A program made the translations under genes and the position numbers. Of a stretch of 64,000 bases of DNA, positions 42,280 to 53,849 are shown piece by piece (position 1 is the stretch's first letter; every line of letters begins with the position of its first letter). Source of the stretch: Carettochelys insculpta (taxonomy: Eukaryota; Chordata; Testudines; Carettochelyidae); assembly GCF_033958435.1 (NCBI RefSeq), contig NC_134158.1, positions 4,483,837 to 4,547,836 on the forward strand, given 5' to 3'. The notes under the pieces were generated by a model, which saw only the letters and a program-made list of their open reading frames with translations, searched no databases and was not told the origin of the DNA.

Positions 42280-42580
42280 GAGCCCCGTGTAATCAATGTC
42301 TTACGCAGCCATGGCGACTGCCCTGTCCCCCACAGCAACCCAGAGACTTGGTGAGGTCCCACAGCTCCCACACTGAGTGTCAGCATAAATTGTGGTTTCA
42401 CAACAAGGTGTTTACAAGGGAGCAGATCTCAGCGCTGACTCGCTCCCCACGAGGCTTTGCCTGGCAGGTGTCACACACGCGCCCTTTGCATTCCCATGCA
42501 GATGAGCCCTGGCAGACACACCCCTCCCAGCCTGCAGCAGCGTTGCGTTCCTGCCGCCGCACTCCCCACACGTGTGACTC
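42280..42580 (+). repeat. Dispersed ~300-bp block, inverted copy of 3240-3540
   Basis: See the partner block; similarity begins near GAGGGAGCCCCGTGTAATCA and ends at the GCCGCCGCAC stretch. It lies ~0.7 kb upstream of the ZNF promoter. Confidence 0.7.
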
Positions 42581-43059
42581 TTCCCAGCGCTGCAGGACGC
42601 GGGTGTGTGTCAGGGACGGACAGGGGCTGGGAACTGAAAAGGGGGTTTCACACACGGGGGTCTCCGCACTGGGACAGGTACAAATCGGGGCCGCTGCGAG
42701 GGTCGGGGCACAAGACGCCCCCAAGCAGTGCCCGGTGACAGCGCCCCCGGCTGCGGGCGGGCGGAGAGAAGAGCCGCTCCTGACACGGGCAATCCGGGCT
42801 GGGGGCGGGAGGGAGGGAGGGAGGGGCCCGGAGGGGAACTGACCCCAGCCCAGGAAATCTGCCCGCCTGGGGACCACGTGGGGCACAGAACAAACTCCCG
42901 CGGGGAAACCACAGACACGGGCCGGGACGAGCTGCTGGGGCCGGAGAGACGGGGCGAGGGGCGGGGCCAGCACAGACTCGCTCCCCTCTGGGGCTGTGGG
43001 GAGCACAGCGGGGGCTGCGCGCAGCGCTGGGGCGGGGCGGGGCGGGGTGAAGGGCGGGG

Positions 43060-43640
43060 ATGACTCAGAGCAACAGCGATGCGCGGCGGGAGGCCAGTGC
43101 GGAGCCGGGCTCACAGCTCGAGCTGGGCAGCTCGGCCAATGGGAGCGGGGGTGGGGGCAGGGCTGACAGGCAGCTCGGCCAATGGGAGCGTGGAGGCGGG
43201 AAGGGGCGGGACACACAGGACGAGCCCTTGCCAGGTTCGATTCAGGGACCCCCCACCCCAGGCTGTTGCTCGCCCCTGACGCAGCCCGCGGTGGGGGGGG
43301 TGGATGTGGCTGGAGCTACGAGCGGCCACTGATCCGTCTCCCGCTGCGCAGGCGCAGAGCCAGGCCGGGGGCAGCCGCCTGCTGCGGACAGTTTTACCCG
43401 CGCAGCCTGTGAGAAGTCGAAACGACCCACATCTGCCCACTGCAGCCCGCCCCCGCCTCCCCCTTGCGTCACTTCCCTTCTCAGCCCGCACCTCCCCCTA
43501 ACGTCACTTCCTCTGCCCCCTTCAGCTTCTCCTTCCCAACGTCACTTCCTAGGAGCCAGTTTCATGCGGCCGCTCCGCCGACGCAGGCGCTGCCGCCGCC
43601 TGGAGCCCGCTCCCCCGGCAGGGAGCCGCCGCCAGGTGAG
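43060..43640 (+). promoter_or_regulatory. CpG-island promoter of the KRAB-ZNF gene
   Basis: GC-rich with GGGGCGGGG Sp1-type boxes. A 20-bp direct repeat containing CCAAT (43129-43148 and 43171-43190) is present. Three copies of CGTCACTTCC follow at 43467-43476, 43502-43511 and 43540-43549. There is no TATA. A likely noncoding first exon ends at 43635 (CGCCGCCAG|GTGAGG), with the TSS probably between 43440 and 43570. It lies ~1 kb upstream of the coding start. Confidence 0.6.
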
Positions 43641-44547
43641 GGGGGGCCCGGCCGCACCCGGAAGTGACTTCGCTCCCTCCCCCCGTTTGTGTCTCGGACG
43701 GTCCCCCTGGTCCCCGGCCGGGCCGCCCCGTTCTCCGGCCGCTGCGCTTCGTCCTGCCGCCCGCGCGGCGCCCCTCCCCCCCGGCAGCGGAGCCTGGTTC
43801 GCCTCGTGCTCGCAAAGAAGCGCCGCCCCAGCGCCCCGCACTCGCCCCCGCCCGGCTCCGGGGTGCCCGGGGAGGGGAGGGGGGCGGAGGCGGCCGGGGG
43901 GGCTGTGACTCGGGGCCGGTTTTCGCTCCTGGCTCCACTCGCCCCTCCAGGCGGAGTCTCCGGGCGGCGCCCGCGGGCTCTGCACCCCGCAGGGACCAGT
44001 GGGTGCTGGGGGCTCTGTGCTCGGTTCTCCCCCAGCTCCCTTGTTTTCGCCCCAGGGCCTCTGCACCCCCCTGGTTTTCTTCTCCCTTGTCCCCCTCAGT
44101 GATTTGGGGTCCTGAGTCCATTGCACCCCCCCCAGGGGATCCGAGAGCTCTGGGTGGGCTTGTGTCCCCCCTCTCCTGGTTCCCCAGTGGGGCCGGGCGC
44201 TCGTCGCACGGTGCCTGTGCTCCCCCGCGGTGCAGTTCAGTGATCCTCATTGTCCCTTCAGCTGCTCCCTTCCTCCGGGCTTGTCCTCTTGGTGTGTCAC
44301 TAACCACGTGACGTTTCCGTGGGACACACTCCAGTGCGCAGCAGTGCTGGAGCTCAGGCCGTGTCCGGAGAGGAACGAGGATGGATTTGGGATCTGACTT
44401 GTGCGAGGTGGTTCTGTGAGACTCAAGCGTTTCCCCAAATGTGCGTGTGCAGCACGTGTGTCCCAGGGAGCGAGTGTGGGGAGCCAGGGGTGCGGAGCGG
44501 CTTCTAGCCCCGTCTGAAGTGTCTCCATTGCCCTTTTCCCCTACCAG

Positions 44548-44747
44548 GCACAGAGCCCCGATGTCTGGCTCCAGAGCAGCCCCAGACGTGCAGAGACAGA
44601 GCGAGGACATGGCGGTGGCGGAGAAGGTGACCTTGGAGGAGGTGGCTGTGTGTTTCTCCCAGGAGGAATGGGGGCTGCTGGCCCCGGGGCAGAGAGCCCT
44701 CTACAGGGAGGTGATGCAGGAGAACTACCAGACCGTGCGCTGGCTGG
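44548..44747 (+). CDS. ZNF exon with KRAB-A box
   Basis: Acceptor CCCTACCAG|GCAC, start codon at 44561, donor CTGG|GTGAG. The KRAB-A core reads [18 protein letters not shown], then [11 protein letters not shown], with the conserved EEW and the MQENY motif needed for TRIM28 recruitment (family knowledge). Confidence 0.9.
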
Positions 44748-47700
44748 GTGAGGAGTCCTGTCCCCGGGGGTGTCACAGGCTGGGTTGGGTTTGGTTCAGG
44801 GTCCCTCCCTGTCCCCAGTGTCAGGAGTGTGAGCCCCAGGAATCACTGGGTCCCCTGTGAGAGACTGTCCCCTCCACAGCCCCTCGCAGGGGAAGCAGGT
44901 TGAGGGACATGGCAGTGATGCTGCTCTTCCCACAGCCCAGGTCTCCATGTGCTTCCCAAACATCTGCCTTGTCTGGAGGTGTGAGTGGAGGGGCGCTGGC
45001 AGGAATGGTGGGTACCAGAGCTGTGGGGCTGGGTCCAGGTGCTCTTCATGCCTGCAGGGTACCCCTGGGGCCAGCATGCTGCACCCCTGCTGTCTCTTAC
45101 CGTTCAGGGGGAGTTCTTGAATAATGAAACAAACTCCCAGACGGACGCACCAGCTCTCCCATGTACAGTAGATTGCTTTCTCAGGAGTCACTGGTGGGAA
45201 CCAAACACAGGACAAACTAGTTATGAGTAACATGTGCCCCAGTTTGGATGCAATGTCACTCCCCGTAGGTCTCATAACACACCTCATCCAGCGTCCTCGG
45301 CCTTCATCGATATTGGGGGGTTTTGAAGAAGGTTGGGAGGTGCCCAGTTAGGTCATGTGACACCGAGTGGGGCCAAACCTGGGCAGTGAGGAGTAAAACT
45401 GTGAAGGCAAAAGCACAGCTAGAATCTCAGCAGGAGGTTGGGGGGGAGGCGGAGACCGGGGCTGTAACTAACACCCTCCAGCCGCACTTTTGCCAGTCGC
45501 CTTCCTGCACCAAGGGAAACAGCGCCTGGTGTGGCTGGAACGTGAGTCAGCAGCAAGCCCGTGATGCAGGAGGAAAGTGTTAAACCATGCAGAGAAGCTG
45601 CTGCTGGCAGAGTAGAACTGAGGCAGTTGAGTGGGAGCCCAGCTGCACCAAAAACCACATCCCCCAGAGAGCAGCACAGCCAAACACCGCCATGGCCGGC
45701 TGCAGGAGCAGCAGCTCTTGTGAGTTGCTGGTAGGGCCTACCCAGCCACAGGCAGGCAGGGGTCGCAGAGCAGGAGCCTGGGCAGGATCTGAAGCAGCCA
45801 GCCCGGGACTCGCCTCCCTGCTCAGACAACTTCCTCTGCCTCCTGCTGATTCAAGCAGCGCATCAGAGCCAAAGAGCCGGAGGAACCAGGCCCCAGCCAG
45901 GAGCTTTGTGGACAGAGCCCTTGTGGAGCCAGAGCTCTGCCAGAGCCTTTCTCTCCAAGTTCGAGTGACCTGCCATGTGGCAGCTGCAGTCTGAGCCCTG
46001 CCTGGGGCCTCGGTTTTGGCCCTGCCAGCCCTCACAGAGCTCACGTTTTGAGTCGAGCAAAAACACAGAGAAGTCCTGTGGCACCTTACAGATAAACTGA
46101 TTTTCTGGAGCATCAGCTTTTGTGGGCAAAGGCCCAGTTCACCACATGCACCACGTGGAAATTCCAGAGTCCAGTAAAAATATACAGGCACAAGAAAAGG
46201 AGGGAGTCCCACTCAAGAAGAAGGCTGGAGTAAATGAGAGCAATTCAGTCATGGAGGATGTGGCCCACTTCCAGCAGCTGATGTGGCGGTGTGAACAGCC
46301 GGAGCAGAGAAACTGCTTTTGAACTTGGCCAACTGGTCCTGGTCTTTGTTCAGTCCTAAATGGATGGTGTCACATTTGCAAGTGAACCGCAGCTCTGCAG
46401 TTGCTCTTTGAGGTTTGCTCTTGACATTTTTGCGTTGCAGGATGGCTACTTTTAAATCTGCTCCTGAGCATCCCGGGAGGTTTTGTATATTACCATTCCT
46501 GATATCTTATTTGCATCCATTTATTCTTTTACGTAGAGACTGTCCAGTTTAGATGTGCAGGCGAATAAGCCCCGCTAGTTCAAATAAAATGAAAATATAA
46601 GTGGAGATACACATCTCCTAGAACTGGAAGGGACCTCGAGAGGTTATCTAAGTCCAGTCCCCTGCCCTCTTGGCAGGACCAAGCACTGTCTGTGGCATCT
46701 ATTTCCCCAATTGCTAAATAGCCTCGTCAAGGATTGAACTACAACCCCGGTTTAGCAGGTGTGGTGGTGTCATTGGTGGGTAGAGTTGGCGCTGAGGTTT
46801 GTCGAAAGGTTTGGTTTGTGTTTTACAGTGTTGTGGTCTATACTTGCTGGTGAGAATTTGTTTAAGGTTGGCAGGCTGGCCACAGGCAACAACAGGCCCC
46901 GCCTCCCAAAGGTCTTTGAGAGTGAGGGATGATTGTCCAGGATGGGTTGTAGGTCATGGATGGTGCATTGGAGAGGCTTTAGTTGGGGGCTGTAGCTGAT
47001 GGCCAGTCGTGTTCTGTTGCTTTCTTTGCTGGGCCTGTCTTGTAGCAGGTGGCTTCTGGGAACACGTCTGGCTCTTTCAATCTGTTTCTTCACTTCCTAA
47101 AGTGGGTATTGTAGTTTCAGGAGAGCTTGGTAAAGGTCTTGAAGGTGTTTGTCTCTGTCTGAGGGATTGGAGCAAACATGGTTGTACCTTTAGGGCTTGG
47201 CTGTAAACAGTAGATCGTGTGGTGTGCCCTGGATGGAAGCAGGAGGCATGGAGGTCGCATAGCGGTGCTGGGGTTTCTGGTACAGGGTTGTGTTTATCTG
47301 ACCATCACTTATGTGCACAGTAGTGTCCAGGAAGTGGATCTCTTGTGTGGACCATTCCAGGCTGAGGTTGATGGTGGTGTGGAAACTGTCGAAATCACTG
47401 AGAACTCTTCAAGAGCCTCTTTCTCATGGGTCCAGATGATGATGGTGATGATGTCATCAGTGTAACTCAAGTAGAGGAGGGGCGCCAGGGGTTGAGAGCG
47501 GAGGAAATTGTTCCAGGTCAGCCATAAACATGTTGGCGCAGTGTGGGGCCAGGCGGGTGCCCATTGCAGTCCCACTAATTTGAAGGTATAAATTGTCCTC
47601 AAATCTGAAGTACTTGTGGGTGAGGACAAAGTCACAAAGCTCCACCACCACTTGTGCTGTGGCATCATCACGGATACTGTTCCCAACAGCTTGAAGTCCA

Positions 47701-50700
47701 TCTTCACGTGGGTTTTTTTGTTTAAGGGATCTCGGCATCCATGGTGGCCAGGATGGTGGTTTCAGGAAGATCACCAGTGCACAGCAGTTTCCTGAGGAAG
47801 TCAGTGGTGTTTCAAAGATAGCTCGGAGTGCTGGTAACATAAGGTCTGAGTCGAGAGTCCCCATGGCTGGACAAGGCTGCAATGAGAGTGCCAATGCCTG
47901 AGCTGATGGTGCCTCCAGAATGTCTGGATTTTATGGATCTTGGGGCTCTATGGGTGTGTCTGTGCAGATCTGTTCCTGCGCTTTTGTCAGGAGTGTCTTG
48001 AGCAGACGGTGCAGTTTCTGTGTGTGCTGCTCAGGGGGATCAGAGGACAGTAGCCTGTAGAAGGTGGTATTGGAGAGCTGCCTGGGAGTCTCCTTTTCAT
48101 GGTCTGACCTATTCATGATGACAACAGCAGCTCCTTTGTCAGCCTCTTGGATGACAGCGCCAGAGCTGTTTCTGAGGCTGTGGGTGACATTGCATTCCGC
48201 ACGGCTGAGGTCCTGGGACAAGCGATGTCGCTTTGCCACAATTTCTGCCTGCGCACAGAAGCGGAAGCGCTCTAGGTATAGATCCAGTCTGTCGTTTTGA
48301 TTGCCAGGAAGGATTCCATGCAGAATTCTTCTTCTTGTACTCGAGGTGTGATGGTGCCTGTCGGGCTGTTCAGAGTCTTGTTGAAAGTATTCCTGGCAAA
48401 ACTGGGGCAGGGTTCCAGATCCCCACAGAACTGTGTCATGTTGTGGGGCTGGTGGGGCGCAAAGAGAATCCCTGAGATAGCACAGACTCCTCTGCCAGGC
48501 TGTGTGTGTGGTTGGATAGATTGACAATGTTGCTGGGTGAGTTACGGGTACCACTACTGTGGCCCCATGCAGCAAGTAGGAGGTTAGAGAGTTTACAGTC
48601 CTGTAGAGAAGAGCAGTGGGCATTGTAACTCTCCTGTCTCCTTTCAGTAAAGTCCAGCCACCTGGGCGTTTGTGTGGAAGGTTGTTTTTTTAGGAGAGTC
48701 TCCAGACTTGAGAGCTCCTTGTGATGTTTCCCTGTTTGCTGCACAGGAAGCTGAACAGGTGGTTCCTCAGGTCTGTGGGAGTGTGTGACCAATCTCTCGA
48801 CACAGTCCGTGCAGTGTATCGGTTGCAGTGAGTGTTTCACCTTCAGTCCGTTGGGTGGGACGTCCATCCATTTGCACTTGGCGAGGAAGATGGTGTCTGT
48901 ATCTGTGCAGGTTTTCTCATGGTTTTGATGGATTCCCGCTCCACGTGGCTAAATTCGGGGCCTGCCTGGTGCCAGGCATTGGGCATAGCTGTGTTAGTTT
49001 TATCCACAAAAACAAACCCAAATCGAGTGTCTTGTTTGAGTTGAGTGGTCCTGTCCTGCCCTGGGATGTGGGGGATGGAGCAGGTCAAGAAGGGAGGCTG
49101 AGTTGAACCCTTGTGAGTGCAGCAGGATTTCCCAAAGCTGATGTGATCTCCTGGGTGGAGCGAGGGGTGGCGCTGTGGGTCCCAGATCTCCAGGGCGCTG
49201 AGAAAGGGGAGATCATCAGCGCCCCACACACAGGTGAGCAGTGAGCTAAAGTGACTCAGAAACCGATTTCTGTGTTCTCCGAGATGTCACTTGGGCCTTT
49301 TCATCCAGACTGTCTGACCCTTCAGCCTGTCATCAGCTCCAGCCAGAGGGTGGGAGCAGGGCTGGGGTCCCTCCTCTGGGGAAGGGTTGTGAAGACGGAG
49401 GAGGAGCTCAGTTCACGTTATTTCAATCTTTCCATCAGCTGTTGGCTGCGTTCCCCCTTTTCTGTTCCCTTTCTGAGTTTTTCTTTCAGCTCAGTGCATA
49501 GAGTGACACTCTCTGGTTCTCTCTGTGTCCCAGTAGGTGAGGTGATGCTGCTCAAGAATGATGAGGAGAATCTTCAGCTGGAAGAACCAGAGCAAGTGGC
49601 CTCCTGTGGGATGTTCCTGGGAAGCTCTGAAGGTCGTGTTTCTCAGAGTCCTGAGCACAGAGAGACCTGTGAGAGTCAGCGTAGCCCAGAAAAGCAGCAG
49701 GGAAACCATGCAGGGGAGGGGCAGGATAACTCCAGCCATGGAAGCAGAGGTGTGAGAAACACTAAAGAGAGCGAACAACAGAAAAGCTGTGGGAAAAGCT
49801 TCAGTCTTAACAGTCATTGTACCATCCACACAGGAGAGAAGCCCAATATCTGCCCTGACTGTGGGAGAAGCTTCCAGCTGCACTCAGGTCTTATTAATCA
49901 TCAGAGAACCCACACTGGAGAGAAACCCTTTCACTGCTCTGACTGTGGGAAAAGCTTCTCATGGTCCTCAAGTCTTAAAAGTCACTGCATCACCCACACA
50001 GGAGAGAGACCTTATAACTGCTCTGACTGTGGGAAAAGGTTCAGACACAGGTCACACCTTGTTAATCATAGGAGAATTCACACAGGAGAGAAACCCTTCA
50101 ACTGCTCTGAGTGTGGGAAAAGCTTTCGTCGGAGGCCAAGCCTTGTTGCTCATCAGAGAATCCACATAGGAGAGAGACCCTTCAGCTGCTCTGACTGTGG
50201 GAAAAGCTTTTGTTGGCGCTCAGCTCTTATTGCTCATCAGAGGACCCACACTGGAGAGAAACCCTTCCACTGCTCTGACTGTGGGAAAAGCTTTCGGCAA
50301 CACTCACACCTTCTCACTCATCAGATGATTCACAGACGAGAGAAACCCTATCACTGCACTGCCTGTGGGAAAAGCTTCAGCAGCAGTGCAAACCTGGTCA
50401 GACATCAGAGTATCCACAGAGAGGAGAAACCCTTCAACTGCTCTGAGTGCGGAAGATGCTTCAGTGATGTTTCTGGCCTTGATCAACATCTGAGAATCCA
50501 CACCCGGGGAAAACCCTTTCTCTGCTCTGATTGCGGGAAAAGTTTCAGTCAACGCTCATATCTTGTTCAGCATCAGAAAACCCACACCGGGGACAAACCC
50601 TTCTGCTGCTCTGACTGTTGCAAAAGCTTCTTATGGCACTCAAGCCTTAAAAGTCACTGCAGAATCCACACAGAGGAGAGACCTTATAACTGCCCTGACT

Positions 50701-51197
50701 GTGGCAAAAGGTTCAGAAATAGGTCAAACCTTGTTAATCATAGGAGAAGCCACACAGGAGAGAAACCCTTCATCTGCTCTGAGTGTGGGGAAAGCTTTGG
50801 TGAGAAGTCAAACCTTGCTGCTCATCGCAGAATCCACACAGGAGAGAAACCCTTCAACTGCTCTGTTTGTGGGAAAAGCTTTCGTCGGCGCTCAGATCTT
50901 ATATATCATCAGAGAACCCACACTGGAGAGAAACCCTTCCACTGCTCTGACTGTGGGAGAAACTTCTCATGCTCCTCAAGTCTAAAAAGTCATTGCAGAA
51001 TCCACACAGGAGAGAGACCTTATAGCTGCTGTGACTGTGGGAAAAGGTTCACACAGAGGTCAAACCTTGTTAAACATAGGAGAACCCACACAGGACAGAA
51101 ATCCTTCACCTGCTCCAACTGTGGAAAAAGCTTTTGTCAGCTCTCAAATCTTATTCGTCATCAGAGAACCCACACTGGAGAGAAACCTTTCAGCTGA
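44561..51197 (+). CDS. KRAB C2H2 zinc-finger transcription repressor, 16 fingers
   Basis: Likely a sequence-specific DNA-binding repressor that would recruit TRIM28/KAP1 through KRAB. Coding exons: 44561-44747 (KRAB-A), 49126-49233 (KRAB-B), 49534-51197 (spacer and fingers). All junctions are phase 1 and sum to 652 codons without a stop. The ATG at 44561 is the first in the exon; a second, in GACATGGCGG context at 44610, is an alternative. Residues ~22-62 are KRAB-A, ~63-98 KRAB-B, then a Glu/Gln-rich spacer, one degenerate finger and 16 complete C2H2 fingers with TGEKPF linkers. The stop (51195-51197) falls at the first Cys of another finger. A 4.4-kb intron holds a Penelope element. It appears functional but is truncated relative to its ancestor. 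Confidence 0.88.
46060..48870 (-). mobile_element. Decayed Penelope-like element in ZNF intron
   Basis: A minus-strand element of the same family as 11763-13740 but older. From its 5' side (48870) it shows an N-terminal region, [12 protein letters not shown] and FYRLLSSDP near 48100, broken RT pieces between 47900 and 47300 ([14 protein letters not shown]), and the post-RT region near 47000. Near 46600-46760 a CR1 fragment replaces the GIY-YIG core. The 3' end motif (GTCCTGTGGCACCTTACAG) is at ~46073. Multiple frameshifts. Antisense to the host gene. Confidence 0.82.
46600..46760 (-). mobile_element. CR1 3' fragment inside Penelope element
   Basis: CTAGAACTGGAAGGGACCTC and AGTCCCCTGCCCTCTTGGC mark a short CR1 tail. 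It sits where the Penelope nuclease domain should be. Confidence 0.75.
49126..49233 (+). CDS. ZNF exon with KRAB-B-like box
   Basis: Acceptor GTGCAGCAG|GATTTC, donor CACAG|GTGAGC. Encodes [13 protein letters not shown] and [10 protein letters not shown], the usual exon between KRAB-A and the spacer in sauropsid KRAB-ZNF genes. It lies just downstream of the Penelope fossil. Confidence 0.85.
49534..51197 (+). CDS. ZNF last exon: spacer and 16 C2H2 fingers
   Basis: The acceptor is CAGTAG, so splicing after either AG (49533 or 49536) keeps the frame. The first ~85 residues are an acidic/polar spacer. One finger lacks its first Cys, then 16 canonical fingers follow, many with SDCGKSF. Blocks recur: fingers 2-4, 10-12 and 14-15 all start with a [12 protein letters not shown] finger, pointing to internal duplication. 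Confidence 0.9.
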
Positions 51198-51440
51198 TCT
51201 GACTGTGGGAAAAGCTTTTGTCAGCTCTCAAATCTTATAGATCAGAGAACCCAGAGCAGAGAGGAACCTTTCAGCTGTTCTGTGTGTGGGACAAGTTTCG
51301 GGAACACTCGCGCCTTGTCAATCATCAGAGAGCTCACAGAAGAGAGAAACCCAATGACTGCACTCACATGGGTAACCTTCAGTGGCTGCTTGGACATTAT
51401 TGATCATCAGAGAATTCACACAGGAGAGAAATCCGGTAAC
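51198..51440 (+). pseudogene. Untranslated zinc-finger remnants beyond the ZNF stop
   Basis: In the same frame the sequence continues [14 protein letters not shown], then EEPFSCSVCGTSF, and later, shifted, DHQRIHTGEKS. The first unit duplicates finger 16 but has lost His. These fingers would have extended the protein before the TGA at 51195-51197. Confidence 0.85.
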
Positions 51441-51677
51441 TCTCTTTGTCACTATTTTTGAAGCTGGGCCACTGGGCAAAAAAAGTCAGTGAGAACCCCA
51501 AGAACTACCACAATGCTTCTCATTCCTCAAGGGGGTGGTGTTATGGAGCCATTCAAGGAACTAAAATAAAGTCTACTCCTTCCTACATTAACCCATGCTC
51601 CTTTATAAAAACTGGACACGCTGGAGTTTGTTCAGAACCTCAACTTGATGAATTTTTGTTGTCTTTTTTTTTAATTA

Positions 51678-51683
51678 AATAAA
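51678..51683 (+). terminator. AATAAA polyadenylation signal of the ZNF gene
   Basis: Canonical AATAAA ~480 bp after the stop. Another lies at 51565-51570, so alternative 3' ends are possible. Confidence 0.5.
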
Positions 51684-51689
51684 TAGAAA

Positions 51690-52137
51690 ATGCTTCACTT
51701 GAGTTGTTGCTCCAGGTGTGTCTGGAGAGGAGGGGTCAGTGCATGGGGACTCTGGAGAGAGACCATTGTCCTAGCCCACTGTCACCGCAGCAGCTTTGGG
51801 CCCAAATGAGATCCATCTCTACTTGGCTGCTGCAGCTCCAGCAGGTACACCCAGGGGACCGGTGTATGTCCCCCACCTGGGGCAGTGCCAGGGTCATCGG
51901 TCCGCTGTACTGCCCAACCAGAGAGGAATGCAGCAAATGTGCACTTTCTCCTCACTCCCTGGTGGAGGGGAACAGCCAACCATGTCCCTGTACAAACTTA
52001 GAGGGGAGGGAGCTGCAGCTGTCCCCAAGGGCATCTGGAGGTGGGATGCTCACGGCTGGGACAGTCCTCGGTGGGGCTGAGGGTGCATCCCCAGCCAACC
52101 CCTTTCTTGTGTGGTGGTTGTCTGTTTTCTGTGTGGT
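51690..52137. other. No gene recognised
   Basis: Intergenic; short ORFs only, none with recognisable domains. Confidence 0.4.
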
Positions 52138-53433
52138 CATAGAATCATAGAACAATAGAGCTGGAAGAGACCTAAAAAGACATCAAGTCCAGCCCCCTGT
52201 CCAAGGCAGGACCAAACCCATCAGATCAGCCCAGCCAGGGCTCTGTTGAGCCGAGACTCAAACACCTCCAGGGATGGAGACTCCACTACTTCCCTGCGTA
52301 GACGATTCCAATGCTTCAGCACCCTCCTAGTGAAAAAGTTTTTCCTAATGTTCAACCTGGACCTTCCCAACCGCAACTTAAGACCATTGATCCGTGTTCT
52401 GCCATCAGTGACCAAGGGGAACAGCCTTTCTCCAGCCTCTTTGCAACCTCCCTTCAGTAAGTTGAAGGCTGTTATCAAGTCTCCCCTCAGTCTTCTCTTC
52501 TGCAGACTAAACAGACCCAACTGCCTCAACCTTTCTTCATAGCTCATATGCTCCAGCCCCCGAATTATTTTGGTCAACCTTTGCTGGACCCTCTCCAGTG
52601 TGTCCATGTTCTTCTTTTATTTTGGGGCCCAGAACAGGACACAGTACTCCAGATGTGGCCTCACCAAAGCCAAATAAAGAGGAATAATCACTTCTCTGGA
52701 TCTACTGGCAAGGCTCGTCTTGATGCCATTCGCCTTCTTGGCTACAGCAGCACAGTGTTGACTCGTCCAGCTTCTCATCCACAACAACTCCCAGGTCCTT
52801 CTCTGCAGAGCTACTACTAAGCCAGTCTGACCCCAGCCTGTAACAATGCTTGGGATTCTTCCGGCCCAAGTGCAGGACTCTGACTTGTCCTTATTGAACC
52901 TCATCAGATTTCTTGTGGCCCAGTCTTCCAGTTTATCTAAGTCACTGTGGACCCTGTCCCTACCCTCCAGCCTATCTACCTCTCCCCCTCGCTTAGTGTC
53001 ATCCGCAAATTTGCTGAGGGTGCAGTCCAGCCCCTCATCCAGGTTATTGATAAATTTGTTGAACAGAACAGACCCAGAACCGAACCTTGGGGAACTCCAC
53101 TTGAAACCGACCGCCATCCTGACATCAAGCCGTTGATCACTACCCACTGGACCCGACCTTCTGGCCAGCTTTCTATCCATCTTACCGTCCATTTATCCAA
53201 TCCACATTCCTTAATTTGATGACAAGAATATTGCGGAAGCCCATATCAAAAGCTTTGCTAAAATCAAGATAAATCACATCCATTGATTTTTCCCCTATCC
53301 ACAGAGCCAGTTTTCTCATCGTAGAAACTAATCAGGTTGGTCAGGCATGACTTGCCCTTTATGAATCCATGCTGACTATTTCTGATCACTCTCCCCTCCT
53401 CCAAGTGCCTCAAAATGACTTCCTTGAGGAGCC
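52138..53433 (-). mobile_element. CR1 LINE, truncated, minus strand
   Basis: The 3' end is at 52138 (CATAGAATCATAGAACAATA). Minus-strand ORF pieces include ERVQQRLTKIIRGLEHMSYE, the SRLNIRKNFFTRRVLKHWN segment, and SSGVPQGSVLGLF from the RT. The element stops abruptly at 53433 where the ERV LTR begins. Three frames with stops, so inactive. Confidence 0.88.
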
Positions 53434-53809
53434 TGTTGAAGTACAAGACTTCTCTGTGTTTAGGTGGCTCACATTCAGCTTTATTGAATTCAATAAGGCA
53501 ACAGATGAGCCAAACTGGATACTAGTCAAACCAAGTCCAGCAAGGCTGCTTGATGCAGCTCACGCTTGTATTTTATACCCTCACACGAAAGCCCAGTGTC
53601 AGAGGCAATTTAAATCACTTCTCCAAGAGAAGGTGTTATCAGCAAAGAGACACAGGTACTGGGGAACTGGAATCTTGACTCCAAACAGTCCGTTAACGCA
53701 TTCCATAGAGCCTCCCGCCATTCCCAAACAGGTCAAGGAAAGTACAGGCTCTTCTGTGCATGCAGAAGTAAGGGATGTGAAATGGCTTCTGTACAAGATG
53801 GTTTCCACA
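53434..53809 (-). repeat. ERV 3' LTR
   Basis: Runs from TGTTGAAGTACAAG to TTTCCACA on the plus strand. A minus-strand TATA (GGGTATAAAA) lies at 53580-53571. It aligns to the other LTR with many substitutions and several indels. Confidence 0.85.
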
Positions 53810-53824
53810 ACTCCCCTCTTTTAG
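53810..53824 (-). promoter_or_regulatory. ERV polypurine tract
   Basis: The minus strand reads CTAAAAGAGGGGAGT immediately before the LTR start TGTGG. This is the expected plus-strand primer position. Confidence 0.7.
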
Positions 53825-53849
53825 CCTTAAAAAGGCTCTCAGAAACCAT

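Noticed and set aside
43549..44610. 353-codon minus-strand ORF across the ZNF promoter
   Set aside because: Antisense to the CpG island and KRAB-A exon; low-complexity Gly/Arg/Ala.
49251..49533. Reading the ZNF ORF as starting at 49251
   Set aside because: The codons before 49534 lie in an intron. The CAGTAG acceptor and matching phase from KRAB-B show the protein enters at 49534.
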